A stretch of DNA of 64,000 nucleotides. Source: Gammaproteobacteria bacterium. GTDB lineage: Bacteria > Pseudomonadota > Gammaproteobacteria > Steroidobacterales > Steroidobacteraceae. The position numbers were made by a program, and so were the translations under genes. The stretch covers positions 1 through 64,000 of the forward strand of contig PKRE01000005.1 in NCBI GenBank assembly GCA_017577615.1, given 5' to 3'. Shown in pieces: positions 1 through 8,651 of the stretch. Position 1 is the first letter of the stretch; each line of letters starts with the position of its first letter. The notes beneath the pieces were generated by a model. It made no database searches. It saw only the letters and a list, made by a program, of their open reading frames with translations, and had not been told where the DNA came from.

Positions 1-326
1 CCCAGAACGAGAGCGACTCGGTCGCTGCCGACAAAGCTACGGCCGATCGTGAATGCTTGTGCGAGTCCCTCTGGACGAGGCTGCTCGGCATAGCTAATGG
101 AAATGCCCCACTGGCTGCCGTCTTGCAGCAGGCGCTGATAATGCGGGAGGTCTGTCGGTGTGGAAATCAGCAACATATCCCGTACGCCGGCCAGCATCAG
201 CGTCGACAGCGGGTAGTAAACCATCGGCTTGTCGTAGACCGGCAACAATTGCTTGCTGACGCCGAGGGTGACTGGATGCAATCGCGTCCCCGAACCACCC
301 GCGAGGATAATCCCTTTCAAAGCCAT
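1..326 (-). CDS. rmlA: glucose-1-phosphate thymidylyltransferase, N-terminal part (cut by window edge)
   Basis: The enzyme makes dTDP-glucose from glucose-1-phosphate and dTTP, the first step of dTDP-rhamnose and related sugar nucleotides. Translating the minus strand from ATG at 326 gives MALKGIILAGGSGTRLHPVT, the nucleotide-binding GGSGTRL signature, followed by SKQLLPVYDKPMVYYPLSTL and a later EQPRPEGLAQAF stretch, all typical of the RmlA/RfbA family. About 108 of the usual ~290 residues are inside the window; the rest lies beyond position 1. It starts only 14 nt after the stop of the SLBB export gene, so the two are probably co-transcribed. Confident on family; the other rml genes would lie to the left and are not visible. 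Confidence 0.9.
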   Translation of the reverse strand, partial: MALKGIILAGGSGTRLHPVTLGVSKQLLPVYDKPMVYYPLSTLMLAGVRDMLLISTPTDLPHYQRLLQDGSQWGISISYAEQPRPEGLAQAFTIGRSFVGSDRVALVL

Positions 327-340
327 TTCGATACTCTTAA

Positions 341-3244
341 TCAAAACGAGTTTACGGCCGCGACCGCAACGGCCAAGTTGTAGATAATGGTAGTAACCGC
401 TGTCCAGAATGGCAGCGGACGCATGCGCTCGGTATCTAGCGGCACAACAATAGTGTCACCAGGCTCAATCTGAACGCCACCTTTACGGAACCAAAGTCCG
501 CTTGTCCCCACTTCGACGGAACCGTTCGCACGCACTACATAGATATGCTTCTCATCCGCGCGAGGCGTGACCCCACCGCTCATCGCAATGTAGTCGTCGC
601 GCGAGAAGTTCGGATTGTACAGGTGCGAAGTTGCACTCTGAACCTCGCCGATAACCGTCACCTCTTGCGTTACACGCGGCACAACTAGACGATCACCGTC
701 TTTCAGTACGATATCGTGCTCGGACCCAGGGTGAGCAACCATTGCCCGTTCCAGATCAATCACGAGACGCCCTACGGCCTGCGTCGAGCGCAGATTCGCG
801 AGCAACGACCGGCCAATTGTCAATGCCTGTGCAGTGTCCTTTCCCGTCTCCTGAGCGGCTTGTAGCGATAGCTGTGCCAAATCGCTCTCCATTCGGCTCG
901 CAAGAATCTCTAGCTGGCGGCGTTCACGATCCCGCAGCTCTCGGCGCGTGAAAACCGCTCCTTTGGGGAAGGCGTGCTCCGTGAGCCCGCCTGCCCTTTC
1001 GAGCACGGAACGCAAAGTTTCGCCCCGACGAATCCGATATCGCCCCGGGAATCGCACTTCGCCGCGAATCTCGACCTCTTCTTGCGCCGCCCACTGAGGG
1101 ACTTCTTTGATGACGACGTGATCGAACGCATGTAACGGTAGGTTCGCAGCTGGGTCACCCTCGAGCGCCGCTCGAAGATCGATTTCGATCAACTCCGCGA
1201 CGCGAGCATCGTTCTCGCCGATGGTGTAGCGAGTGAGCTCCGCTTGTCCGCCGTAGGCCGACTCGCTGAGCCCGCCGCCTGCACGTATGAGATCCATCAG
1301 CCTCATGCCTGGCTCGAGTGGATACTTGCCCGGTATCTTGATGTGACCGGAAATACTGACTTCCCGGGTAGGCTCATCCAGTTGCGCGTGCAGGCGCAGC
1401 TCGCGCATGAGCGGCTCGATGATCCGATCCCGCCCGGACTCCAGATCGAAGACGTGTATCCGATCTCGTGGTGCGAGCTCGAAGTTCGCAGCAGAGCTGG
1501 GATCGGCGAACGCCTCGGCGAGGTCGGCGGAGAACACCGTCACGCGACGGTCCGGCGGCAATTCGCGGCGTACCAAGATGTAGTTCAGATCTGCATTTGG
1601 CTTGAGCTCGTCCACGCTCGGGATCACATCGAGCAGGCGCATGCCTTCTCGGAATTCGAACTCGCCAGGGCGATAAACGTGACCGTTGAGCGTGACGGCA
1701 TTCTCGAGAACCGGACGGATCGCTGGCACTCGCAGCACGTCACCAGGGAGTAGCTTCGTTGCGCCGGCCCGTGTCAGATCCACGTTCACGATCACGCGCT
1801 GTCGATTCTCATTGACGCGCTCGAGGGTCGCCAAGGTGGGATCGGCCTGCTCCGTGAGACCGCCGCCAAGCTCGAGCAGCTCCGACACGGTCGTCTCGTC
1901 TTTGAGCTCGTAGATCGCAGGGCGCCTGACCTCGCCTACGAGCGAGACAGTCCGACCAATCGGGGGGACGAAGATCACGTCCCCCGGGAGGAGTCTTACG
2001 TCCGCGCTGGTGTCGCCCCTTAGTAAGAGATCGTAAAGATCGAGGGTCGTGACGGTTCGGCCATTACGCTTCAGCTGGATATTCCTGAGCGACCCGATCC
2101 TTTTCACGCCGCCACTAACGAAAAGCGCGTTCGTGATTGTCGACAGGCCGCTCACAGTGTACGAGCCAGGCGTCTGGGCATCGCCGAGAACGAACACTCT
2201 GATGGAACGCAGCTCCCCAATGGAAATACTTGCCTGAGTGCCGATCATCTGTTCGCGGACACGAGCTTCGAGATCGTCGCGGACCTCTGTGAAACGTCTC
2301 CCGGCAACGGCGATCGGACCAAGCTCAGGGAAATTGATCTGACCATCGCGCCCGACGACTAGCGAGTAACGACCCTTCGTGTTTCCGATCAGTTGTACCT
2401 CAATGGTGTCCCCTGGGCCGACAATATAGTCGGCTGGCACGGGTACATCGGTCGCCGGAGCGAAAGTCGTGGGCATCCCCTCGAACAAGTCGTAGCCGAA
2501 CGGCTTGAGCGCCTCGGTGCCGAGGGGGCGTAGCGGCAAATGAACGACGGTAACGACGAAATCGTGAAGGGTGGACTCTGCAGCCAAGCGCTGCGTGGCC
2601 TGCTCGACTGTTAACCCAGCGAGAGGAATCGGCCCGAGCTCCGGCACATTAAGAATGCCCCACTTGTCGAGCTTATATGGGTTGCGCCTATGTATACGGG
2701 TCCGAAGCTCCTCTAGCTGCCGCCGCAGGTCCTCGCTGCGCTCGATCCGTTCGCGCTCCCCCGGTGGCTGACCGACCTGCTGCATTTGCGCGTCTGCTCC
2801 CCCAACACGCGGGGCTGATCCAGACTGCCCTGTCGGGGACCGCGCGTCTTGCTCTGGGGCAATGAGCTGATCCTTGAACTCCTTGATCTCAAGGTTCAGC
2901 AGGATCGTGTCGTTCTCTTTCAGGCGCGGTTGACGCTGGATGCGCTGGATACCGTCCCTGTCCGCATCGGCGTAAGCGTAGTCTACCTCCCCGCTCCGAT
3001 CGGCCCGGGGGAGGACAGTTGGCGGAAACTCGAGACGCCGATCCCGACGAACACCATCCGCTCTGCCGCCTTGCCCAGCCATCGCCTCGAGCACCGCGCG
3101 CTGTTGCTCAGGCGGCAGATTGCGAAAGGCTTCTATTTGCTCTGGGGTCTGAGCGGACGCAACGAGGGTTACGCCGACGGTAAAGGTCAGCAAGAATGCG
3201 CTTGCCAGCCGAACCAACGAGCTGGATGCGGAAGACGTCAACAT
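341..3244 (-). CDS. polysaccharide export protein with multiple SLBB domains (Wza-like outer-membrane/periplasmic export component)
   Basis: Predicted secreted protein of 967 aa in capsule/exopolysaccharide export. An N-terminal signal peptide (roughly residues 1-31, hydrophobic LASAFLLTFTVGVTLVASA, cleavage near ASAQ) has no lipobox cysteine. After a charged region comes a poly-export domain containing ADYIVGPGDTIEVQLIG, then a series of SLBB-type repeats recognisable by phrases such as VFVLGDAQTPGSYTV, VSLVGEVRRPAIYEL, VTLNGHVYRPGEFEF, VSISGHIKIPGKYPLEPG and VEIRGEVRFPGRYRIRRGE. E. coli Wza is about 380 aa, so this is over twice that size, with repeated SLBB modules. A hydrophobic stretch near the C-terminus (FWTAVTTIIYNLAVAVAAV) could be a membrane-spanning end. 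It lies just upstream of rmlA. No polysaccharide copolymerase (Wzc) is visible. Confidence 0.85.
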   Translation of the reverse strand: MLTSSASSSLVRLASAFLLTFTVGVTLVASAQTPEQIEAFRNLPPEQQRAVLEAMAGQGGRADGVRRDRRLEFPPTVLPRADRSGEVDYAYADADRDGIQRIQRQPRLKENDTILLNLEIKEFKDQLIAPEQDARSPTGQSGSAPRVGGADAQMQQVGQPPGERERIERSEDLRRQLEELRTRIHRRNPYKLDKWGILNVPELGPIPLAGLTVEQATQRLAAESTLHDFVVTVVHLPLRPLGTEALKPFGYDLFEGMPTTFAPATDVPVPADYIVGPGDTIEVQLIGNTKGRYSLVVGRDGQINFPELGPIAVAGRRFTEVRDDLEARVREQMIGTQASISIGELRSIRVFVLGDAQTPGSYTVSGLSTITNALFVSGGVKRIGSLRNIQLKRNGRTVTTLDLYDLLLRGDTSADVRLLPGDVIFVPPIGRTVSLVGEVRRPAIYELKDETTVSELLELGGGLTEQADPTLATLERVNENRQRVIVNVDLTRAGATKLLPGDVLRVPAIRPVLENAVTLNGHVYRPGEFEFREGMRLLDVIPSVDELKPNADLNYILVRRELPPDRRVTVFSADLAEAFADPSSAANFELAPRDRIHVFDLESGRDRIIEPLMRELRLHAQLDEPTREVSISGHIKIPGKYPLEPGMRLMDLIRAGGGLSESAYGGQAELTRYTIGENDARVAELIEIDLRAALEGDPAANLPLHAFDHVVIKEVPQWAAQEEVEIRGEVRFPGRYRIRRGETLRSVLERAGGLTEHAFPKGAVFTRRELRDRERRQLEILASRMESDLAQLSLQAAQETGKDTAQALTIGRSLLANLRSTQAVGRLVIDLERAMVAHPGSEHDIVLKDGDRLVVPRVTQEVTVIGEVQSATSHLYNPNFSRDDYIAMSGGVTPRADEKHIYVVRANGSVEVGTSGLWFRKGGVQIEPGDTIVVPLDTERMRPLPFWTAVTTIIYNLAVAVAAVNSF

Positions 3245-3348
3245 CAGGGGCGCTTTCTTTACTTGACTATAGTCCCTGCGAATACGGCCGCGAAGTTTAC
3301 ACAGAGCGCGACCCCGATGCGATCAAAAATCCTGAACGGCCCCTGAAC

Positions 3349-3381
3349 CAGCGCTGTCGTTAGCTGCAGACGACAGTGCTG
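3349..3381 (-). other. 12-bp stem-loop between pgi and the SLBB export gene
   Basis: CAGCGCTGTCGT is followed after a 9-nt loop by ACGACAGTGCTG, a 12-bp inverted repeat with one mismatch (a G:T wobble in RNA). It begins 31 nt downstream of the pgi stop on the minus strand. A short T-run occurs only about 20 nt later, so it is not a textbook intrinsic terminator. It could slow or end pgi transcription, protect the 3' end of the transcript, or act as an operator for the export gene. Confidence 0.4.
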
Positions 3382-3412
3382 CGACGTGCGGATAGCAGAA
3401 TCAGAAGTAGCT

Positions 3413-5050
3413 TCAGGAACGCCACTTAGCGACGAACCCGAGCAGCCCACTGAGTGTCACATCGACGTCTGCAGACCCCGGATTCTCGAGGGCCGGGGCT
3501 AGCGAGCTCGCGAGCTTCTTGCCTAGCTCCACGCCCCACTGATCGAACGCATTGATGCCCCAAATCACGCTCTGCACAAGCACCTTGTGCTCGTACAGCG
3601 CGATCAGACGTCCGAGCGTCTTCGGCCCCAGCCGCGGAAACAATATGACGGTGCTCGGACGATTGCCGGGATGCAGCTTGTGCGGGGTGAGCCGAGCGAC
3701 TTCCGCTTCGTCTAGTCCCTTCTCGACCAGATCGGCCCGGACCTCGTCGGTGTCCTGGCCAAACGCGAATGCTTGCGCCTGCGCGAAGCAGTTGGCGAGC
3801 GCGAGATTCTGCTGCTCCTGATAGGGGCTCGAGCCGTTCACGGGTGCAAGGAAGTCGAGCGCCACCCTCGCCGTGCCCTGGTGCAGAAGCTGGAAAAACG
3901 AGTGTTGCGCATTCGAGCCTGGCTCGCCCCATATGACTCCGCACGTGTCGTACTCGACCGGGGTCCCTTCGAGCGTCACGCCCTTTCCGTTCGACTCCAT
4001 CTCCAGCTGCTGCAGATACGCCGGGAAGCGATGCAGGCGCTGGTCGTAGGGGAGCACGGCCAGGGAATCCATACCAAGGAAGTTGCGGTTCCAGACCCCA
4101 AGCAAACCCATCAACACGGGAAGGTTCTTGTGAAAAGGCGCCGTGCGGAAGTGTTCGTCCATTTCGTATCCGCCCTGTAGCATCAGCTCAAATTGATCCA
4201 TGCCGATGGCCAGGGCCACGGACAGGCCGACCGCGGACCATACTGAATAGCGCCCACCGACCCAATCCCACATCGTGAACCGGTTCTGCGGCGGAATCAG
4301 AAAGGCGTCCATGGCCGCAGAGTTGGTCGAAACGGCCGCGAAATGACGCGCTGGCGCACCGTCGCCCAAGCGATCCACGACCCACTGACGCGCGATACGC
4401 GCGTTCGTCATCGTCTCGAGCGTCGTAAAGGTCTTCGAGCACACGACGAACAAGGTGCGCGCCGGATCGATTTTTTCCAGTGTGTCAGCAAGCTGCACAC
4501 CATCGATGTTCGATACGCAGTGGAGTCGGATGTTGCGATTGCGGTAGTTCGCTAGCGCCTCCGTCGCCATCACGATGCCGAGATCCGAGCCGCCAATGCC
4601 GATATTGACGACGTCCGTGAACGTCTTTCCTGTGTGGCCATGAATACGACCGCTGTGAACCCCTTCCACGAAGTTGCGCATCTTCTCCAGCGTCGCCTTC
4701 ACTTCCGGCATGACGTCCTTGCCGTCGACGAACACCGGTCGATCGGAACGATTGCGCAACGCCGTGTGCAAGACGGCCCGCCCCTCAGTGCTGTTGATTT
4801 TCTCGCCGTTGAACATCGCGTCGATCCGCGCGCGCAAGTCGCAGGCCTCTGCCAACGCGATGAGGAGCTGAATCGTCTCGGTCGTCACCCGCTGCCGCGA
4901 GAAGTCGAACAAAAGATTGAGCTCACAGCGAGACAACGATTCGAACCGCTTCGGATCCGCCGCAAACAATTCGCGCAGGTGCCGCTCGCGCATCACACGC
5001 GCGTGCTGCTCCAAGGCCTTCCACTCCGGCGTTTGAGTAATCAGCGACAT
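3413..5050 (-). CDS. pgi: glucose-6-phosphate isomerase
   Basis: Cytoplasmic glycolytic enzyme interconverting glucose-6-phosphate and fructose-6-phosphate; here it also feeds sugar-nucleotide synthesis. Family signatures include VVNIGIGGSDLG (phosphate binding, about residue 150), WVGGRYSVWSAVGL, the PYDQRLHRFPAYLQQLEMESNGK region (split here only by eye) and a late QWGVELGKKLA. Length 545 aa matches E. coli Pgi (549 aa). I chose ATG at 5050 rather than the upstream TTG at 5056 because GGAG lies 8 nt before it. A gap of about 170 nt containing a hairpin separates it from the export gene downstream. The position inside a polysaccharide region is common for pgi in gammaproteobacteria. Confidence 0.97.
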   Translation of the reverse strand: MSLITQTPEWKALEQHARVMRERHLRELFAADPKRFESLSRCELNLLFDFSRQRVTTETIQLLIALAEACDLRARIDAMFNGEKINSTEGRAVLHTALRNRSDRPVFVDGKDVMPEVKATLEKMRNFVEGVHSGRIHGHTGKTFTDVVNIGIGGSDLGIVMATEALANYRNRNIRLHCVSNIDGVQLADTLEKIDPARTLFVVCSKTFTTLETMTNARIARQWVVDRLGDGAPARHFAAVSTNSAAMDAFLIPPQNRFTMWDWVGGRYSVWSAVGLSVALAIGMDQFELMLQGGYEMDEHFRTAPFHKNLPVLMGLLGVWNRNFLGMDSLAVLPYDQRLHRFPAYLQQLEMESNGKGVTLEGTPVEYDTCGVIWGEPGSNAQHSFFQLLHQGTARVALDFLAPVNGSSPYQEQQNLALANCFAQAQAFAFGQDTDEVRADLVEKGLDEAEVARLTPHKLHPGNRPSTVILFPRLGPKTLGRLIALYEHKVLVQSVIWGINAFDQWGVELGKKLASSLAPALENPGSADVDVTLSGLLGFVAKWRS

Positions 5051-5463
5051 CAACAACTCTCCAATATCGTGGCAACCGAGAGCTCACATCGGCGAAACGA
5101 AATTACACCGCCCTCTCGCGAGCAATTGGCGAGGGCGTTACGCACGTCTGCCCATGGATCGCAAATATCTGATCGAGAATCGATGCGCCTCAAGCGCGGC
5201 GAGGCGTGCACTATATTGGATCGCTGTGCCACAAGCGGCAAGACGCGCGTGCCGGACGGCTCGCAAAGAAAACGTTGCGGTGGAACAAGAGTCTCACTTG
5301 GGCGCCTGAGCAGGAGTGACGTCAACCAGGGCGTTCTCGGGCAAGAAAACGCGCCGTATGCGTGAGGCTTGCGCCGCAACTCCCCGTCGCCCCGGCACAC
5401 GAGCTGCTAATTACGAGTCACGAGCCGATCCATCTGCAGGTCCAGCTCCACGCCCTGGTGCTG
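5051..5463. other. intergenic region between the epimerase gene and pgi
   Basis: About 410 nt without a convincing gene. On the minus strand a TATAGT hexamer near 5209-5214 could be a -10 element for pgi, but no good -35 sits 16-18 nt upstream of it. A short copy of the GACTCGTGA word family (TTACGAGTCACGAGCC) lies at 5411-5426. Open frames on both strands have no recognisable protein content. Confidence 0.5.
5411..5426. repeat. GACTCGTGA-family intergenic word repeat, short copy (B1)
   Basis: TTACGAGTCACGAGCC reads as two overlapping ACGAGTC/CACGAG units. It resembles the longer arrays at 17686-17769, 25634-25716 and 48109-48150. Confidence 0.4.
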
Positions 5464-6480
5464 CTAAGCGCCATCTTTGCCGTAATAGCTCAAATACCAC
5501 TCGATGAACTTCCGCACGCCCTCTTCCACTGGTGTCGCGGGACGGTAACCGACGTCCCGAACGAGATCGTCCACATCGGCGTAGGTGTCGGGCACGTCAC
5601 CCTGCTGCAAGGGCAGCATGTTCATCTTCGCCTTCTTGCCCAGATAGTGCTCGATCAGCTCGATATATCGCATCAACTCCACCGGCCGGTTGTTGCCGAT
5701 GTTGTAGAGGCGGTACGGCGCCTTGCTCGTCGCCGGATCGGGATTGTCGCCATCCCATTGCGGATTGGGCGTTGCGATCCGATCGGTTGCACGCACGACC
5801 CCTTCAGCGATGTCGTCGATGTAGGTGAAGTCGCGGCGATGATTGCCGTAGTTGAAAACGTCGATGGGCTTGCCGGCCAAGATATTCTTCGTGAACAAGA
5901 AAAGCGCCATGTCGGGCCGACCCCATGGTCCGTACACTGTGAAGAAGCGCAAGCCGGTCACGGGCAGCTGATAAAGATGCGCGTACGTATGCGCCATCAG
6001 CTCATTCGCCTTCTTGGTCGCAGCATAGAACGAGAGCGGATGATCCACGTTCTGGTGAACCGAGAACGGCATTTTCGTGTTCGCCCCGTAGACCGAGCTC
6101 GTCGACGCAAAGCACAGGTGCTCGACTCCGTTGTGGCGGCATCCCTCCAGGATGTTTGCGAAGCCGACGACGTTGCTGTCGATGTAAGCAAGCGGGTTCT
6201 GGATCGAATAGCGCACTCCCGCTTGAGCGGCCAGATGGATCACGCGCTGGAACTTCTCGCGTGCGAATAATTCCGCAATGCCGCTTCTGTCCGCGAGATC
6301 CAGCTTGACGAAGCGGAAGTTGGGCGAGCGCTGCAGAATCTCCAGCCGCGCCTCCTTGAGCCGCACGTCGTAGTAATCATTGAGGTTGTCGAGGCCGACG
6401 ACCTCGTCCCCTCTGTTCAGCAGGAGTTGTGCCGTATGAAAGCCGATGAAGCCAGCTGCGCCCGTTACCAAGATTTTCAT
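5464..6480 (-). CDS. UDP-glucuronate 4-epimerase-like NAD-dependent sugar epimerase
   Basis: Short-chain dehydrogenase of the extended type, 338 aa. It starts with the NAD-binding GAAGFIGFHTAQLLL, has the LDNLNDYYDVRLKEARL stretch typical of the CapI/LspL UDP-glucuronate epimerases, a catalytic Ser in ASTSSVYG, the YxxxK pair in YAATKKANE, and GLRFFTVYGPWGRPDMALF, also characteristic of that subfamily. It would convert UDP-glucuronic acid to UDP-galacturonic acid for surface glycans. ATG at 6480 is the natural start. Its neighbours are a nucleotide-sugar dehydrogenase upstream and pgi downstream. Substrate is inferred from the subfamily motifs; a related UDP-N-acetylhexosamine epimerase activity is the main alternative. 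Confidence 0.88.
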   Translation of the reverse strand: MKILVTGAAGFIGFHTAQLLLNRGDEVVGLDNLNDYYDVRLKEARLEILQRSPNFRFVKLDLADRSGIAELFAREKFQRVIHLAAQAGVRYSIQNPLAYIDSNVVGFANILEGCRHNGVEHLCFASTSSVYGANTKMPFSVHQNVDHPLSFYAATKKANELMAHTYAHLYQLPVTGLRFFTVYGPWGRPDMALFLFTKNILAGKPIDVFNYGNHRRDFTYIDDIAEGVVRATDRIATPNPQWDGDNPDPATSKAPYRLYNIGNNRPVELMRYIELIEHYLGKKAKMNMLPLQQGDVPDTYADVDDLVRDVGYRPATPVEEGVRKFIEWYLSYYGKDGA

Positions 6481-7131
6481 AGGCAGTCACGCATTGTTGC
6501 TGTGTCGAAACGCGAGTTTATGGCGCTATCGCCGCATCACTCAGATATCCGTTGGAGCGCTGCGCACGCAATCCTATAGAGCGTCGCTAATCGTACCCTG
6601 ACACCGTTCGCGCCACACGAAGGTCTATCCGCACCAGAAGCTCCATCTCTGGAAACGAGCCATCACCCGTTCTACGAGCTAATCCCATGCCAGGAGCAGG
6701 CCACCCTCGGCGCACAGCTGCCTCGAACCCACAGCGCCGTACCTGTCAGCATCGCCGAAGCTGCGGGCCGTCGCAATCGGACTGAAGGCCGGCAATATTT
6801 GCACCCACCACTGCACTCGCAGAACTGGAGACCGCGCTCTTGATCGCTAACTCGCAGATGTTGATCCAATCCGGCGCCGACGCGCTCGAAAAGAAGATCA
6901 CCGAGGTTCGCACGCTGCTCGACCGTCTCGCATCCGCAGTCGTGACTGCGCGGCAGAAAACCCATGCCCGAGCCTGTCAATCTTTTCGACAGTATCGGGA
7001 GGCATCGAACATTGAGCGTTATTAGCGCGACGCTTGAGCTCCGGGTGGCCCGTAGTGCGACCAAGCCACCGAAGCGTCAATAGTTGGCACTGTCTGGGTC
7101 CGCACTCTCGGGCGCAACTCACACTGCAAGC
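6481..7131. other. 650-nt gap with a possible coiled-coil ORF remnant
   Basis: No convincing gene. On the plus strand an open frame from 6786 to 7025, against the direction of its neighbours, translates to a Leu/Ala-rich heptad-like stretch (ALAELETALLIANSQMLIQ, then ALEKKITEVRTLLDRLASAV) ending at TAG 7023-7025. The only initiator is a TTG at 6840, which lies inside the helical part, and no Shine-Dalgarno sequence precedes it. It may be a decayed fragment of a small helical protein. I do not recognise a family. Minus-strand frames in the same stretch have no protein-like content. Confidence 0.3.
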
Positions 7132-8430
7132 TCAGAGTCGTCCGTCGACGTCGGTCGCTTTGAAGACATACTTGATGTCGTAGAGCACGTGCACCTTCTT
7201 GGCGAAGCTGCGCACCGTCTGCACGCCCATCTCTCTGAACTGACGATGGGCGACCGCAATGACGATCGCGTCGTATCGGCCCTTCTGGGGTCGACGGATG
7301 GGTCGAATGCCGTATTCGTGTAGCGCCTCCTGCGGGTTCACCCACGGGTCGTAAACGTCGACCTTGGCGCCAAATCTCTTGAGCTCGCGCACGAGATCAG
7401 CCACTTTGGAGTTGCGCAGATCCGGACAGTTTTCCTTGAACGCCAGCCCCATGACCAAGATGCGCGCACCTTTGACGTGGATGCGCTTCTGAATCATCAA
7501 CTGCGCAACCCGATCGGCTACGTAGAGCGCCATGTTGTCATTGATACGGCGGCCGGCGAGGATCATCTCTGGGTGATAGCCGATCTCCTGCGCCTTGTGC
7601 GTGAGGTAGTAAGGATCCACTCCGATGCAATGGCCACCCACCAGCCCCGGCCGGAATGGCAGGAAATTCCACTTGGTTCCCGCAGCCTCCAAGACCTCCT
7701 CGGTGTCGATGCCAAGCCGGTTGAAAATCAGCGCCAGCTCATTGATGAGCGCAATGTTGACATCGCGCTGTGTATTCTCGATGACCTTGGCTGCTTCGGC
7801 TACGCGAATACTCGAGACCTTGTGCGTTCCCGCCTCGACGATGCTCCCGTAGAGCGCATCGACAAAGTCCGCAACCGCGGGTGTGGAGCCGGAGGTGATC
7901 TTCTTGATTGTCGTGAGACGGTGCTGCTTGTCGCCTGGATTGATGCGCTCGGGGCTGTAGCCGCAGAAGAAATCGCGGTTGTACTTGAGGCCGGACACGC
8001 GTTCCAGAATCGGTACCGCAACCTCCTCGGTGCAACCGGGATAGACGGTCGATTCATAGACGACGACGTCTCCCTTCTTGAGGATACCTCCGATCAGCTG
8101 ACTTGCCCCTTCGATCGGCCTTAGGTCAGGACGCTTGTAGCCATCAATAGGCGTGGGCACCGTGACGATGAATACGTTGCAGGTCCGGAGGTCTTTGATG
8201 TTCGTGGAGTAACTGAGGTGTTTCGCTGCGCGTAAGTCGGCGCTATCCACTTCGAGGGTGCTGTCCTTACCCTTCCTCAGCTCAGCGACTCGCGACTCTT
8301 TGATGTCGAATCCGATTGTCTTGAAGTGCTTGCCGAACTCGACTGCTAAGGGCAACCCGACATACCCCAGCCCTATGACACCAATCTTGCAGTTACGGAG
8401 GCTGACTTGAGACTTCTTTGCTGAGACCAC
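7132..8430 (-). CDS. wbpO: UDP-N-acetyl-hexosamine 6-dehydrogenase of the WbpO/TviB type
   Basis: NAD-dependent four-electron oxidation of a UDP-N-acetylhexosamine to the uronic acid, for capsule or O-antigen. The N-terminal Rossmann motif is GVIGLGYVGLPLAVEFG (about residues 17-33). YESTVYPGCTEEVAVPILE, then FFCGYSPERINPGDKQH, are hallmarks of the TviB/WbpO group. The catalytic cysteine is in LVGGHCIGVDPYYLTHKAQ, and the C-terminal domain carries VMGLAFKENCPDLRNSK. Length 432 aa fits. The start is GTG at 8430. The epimerase follows 650 nt downstream. Together with the WbpE-like aminotransferase at 9481, this suggests amino- or N-acetylated uronic acids in the product. The symbol indicates family, not proven substrate (GlcNAc or GalNAc). 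Confidence 0.85.
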   Translation of the reverse strand: MVSAKKSQVSLRNCKIGVIGLGYVGLPLAVEFGKHFKTIGFDIKESRVAELRKGKDSTLEVDSADLRAAKHLSYSTNIKDLRTCNVFIVTVPTPIDGYKRPDLRPIEGASQLIGGILKKGDVVVYESTVYPGCTEEVAVPILERVSGLKYNRDFFCGYSPERINPGDKQHRLTTIKKITSGSTPAVADFVDALYGSIVEAGTHKVSSIRVAEAAKVIENTQRDVNIALINELALIFNRLGIDTEEVLEAAGTKWNFLPFRPGLVGGHCIGVDPYYLTHKAQEIGYHPEMILAGRRINDNMALYVADRVAQLMIQKRIHVKGARILVMGLAFKENCPDLRNSKVADLVRELKRFGAKVDVYDPWVNPQEALHEYGIRPIRRPQKGRYDAIVIAVAHRQFREMGVQTVRSFAKKVHVLYDIKYVFKATDVDGRL

Positions 8431-8527
8431 GGCCTCGACCTTCGGCTTTCTTATAAGAGGTGCGCTTGGCAGGGGCGCAAGAATGCCACAAGGCAGCGAT
8501 CAAAATGGAGATCTCTATCACTCATAT

Positions 8528-8562
8528 GGGTGCTGGGCTCTGGGCGCTGGGCTGCTGGCCTG
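8528..8562. repeat. GGCTGGAG-family intergenic word repeat (A1)
   Basis: Consecutive degenerate words GGGTGCTGGGCTCTGGGCGC then TGGGCTGCTGGCC lie between dnaQ and the dehydrogenase gene. The same vocabulary (GGGCTxTGGGCGCTGG) recurs at 14770 and, inverted, at 29780. Confidence 0.5.
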
Positions 8563-8651
8563 ACAGGCCGTGCACACAAGCCTCTTCCGGATGACCTATC
8601 CCCATTCCCTTAGATGAGCCTGCCGCGTCGATGCGGCGGCGCCGACTCGCC

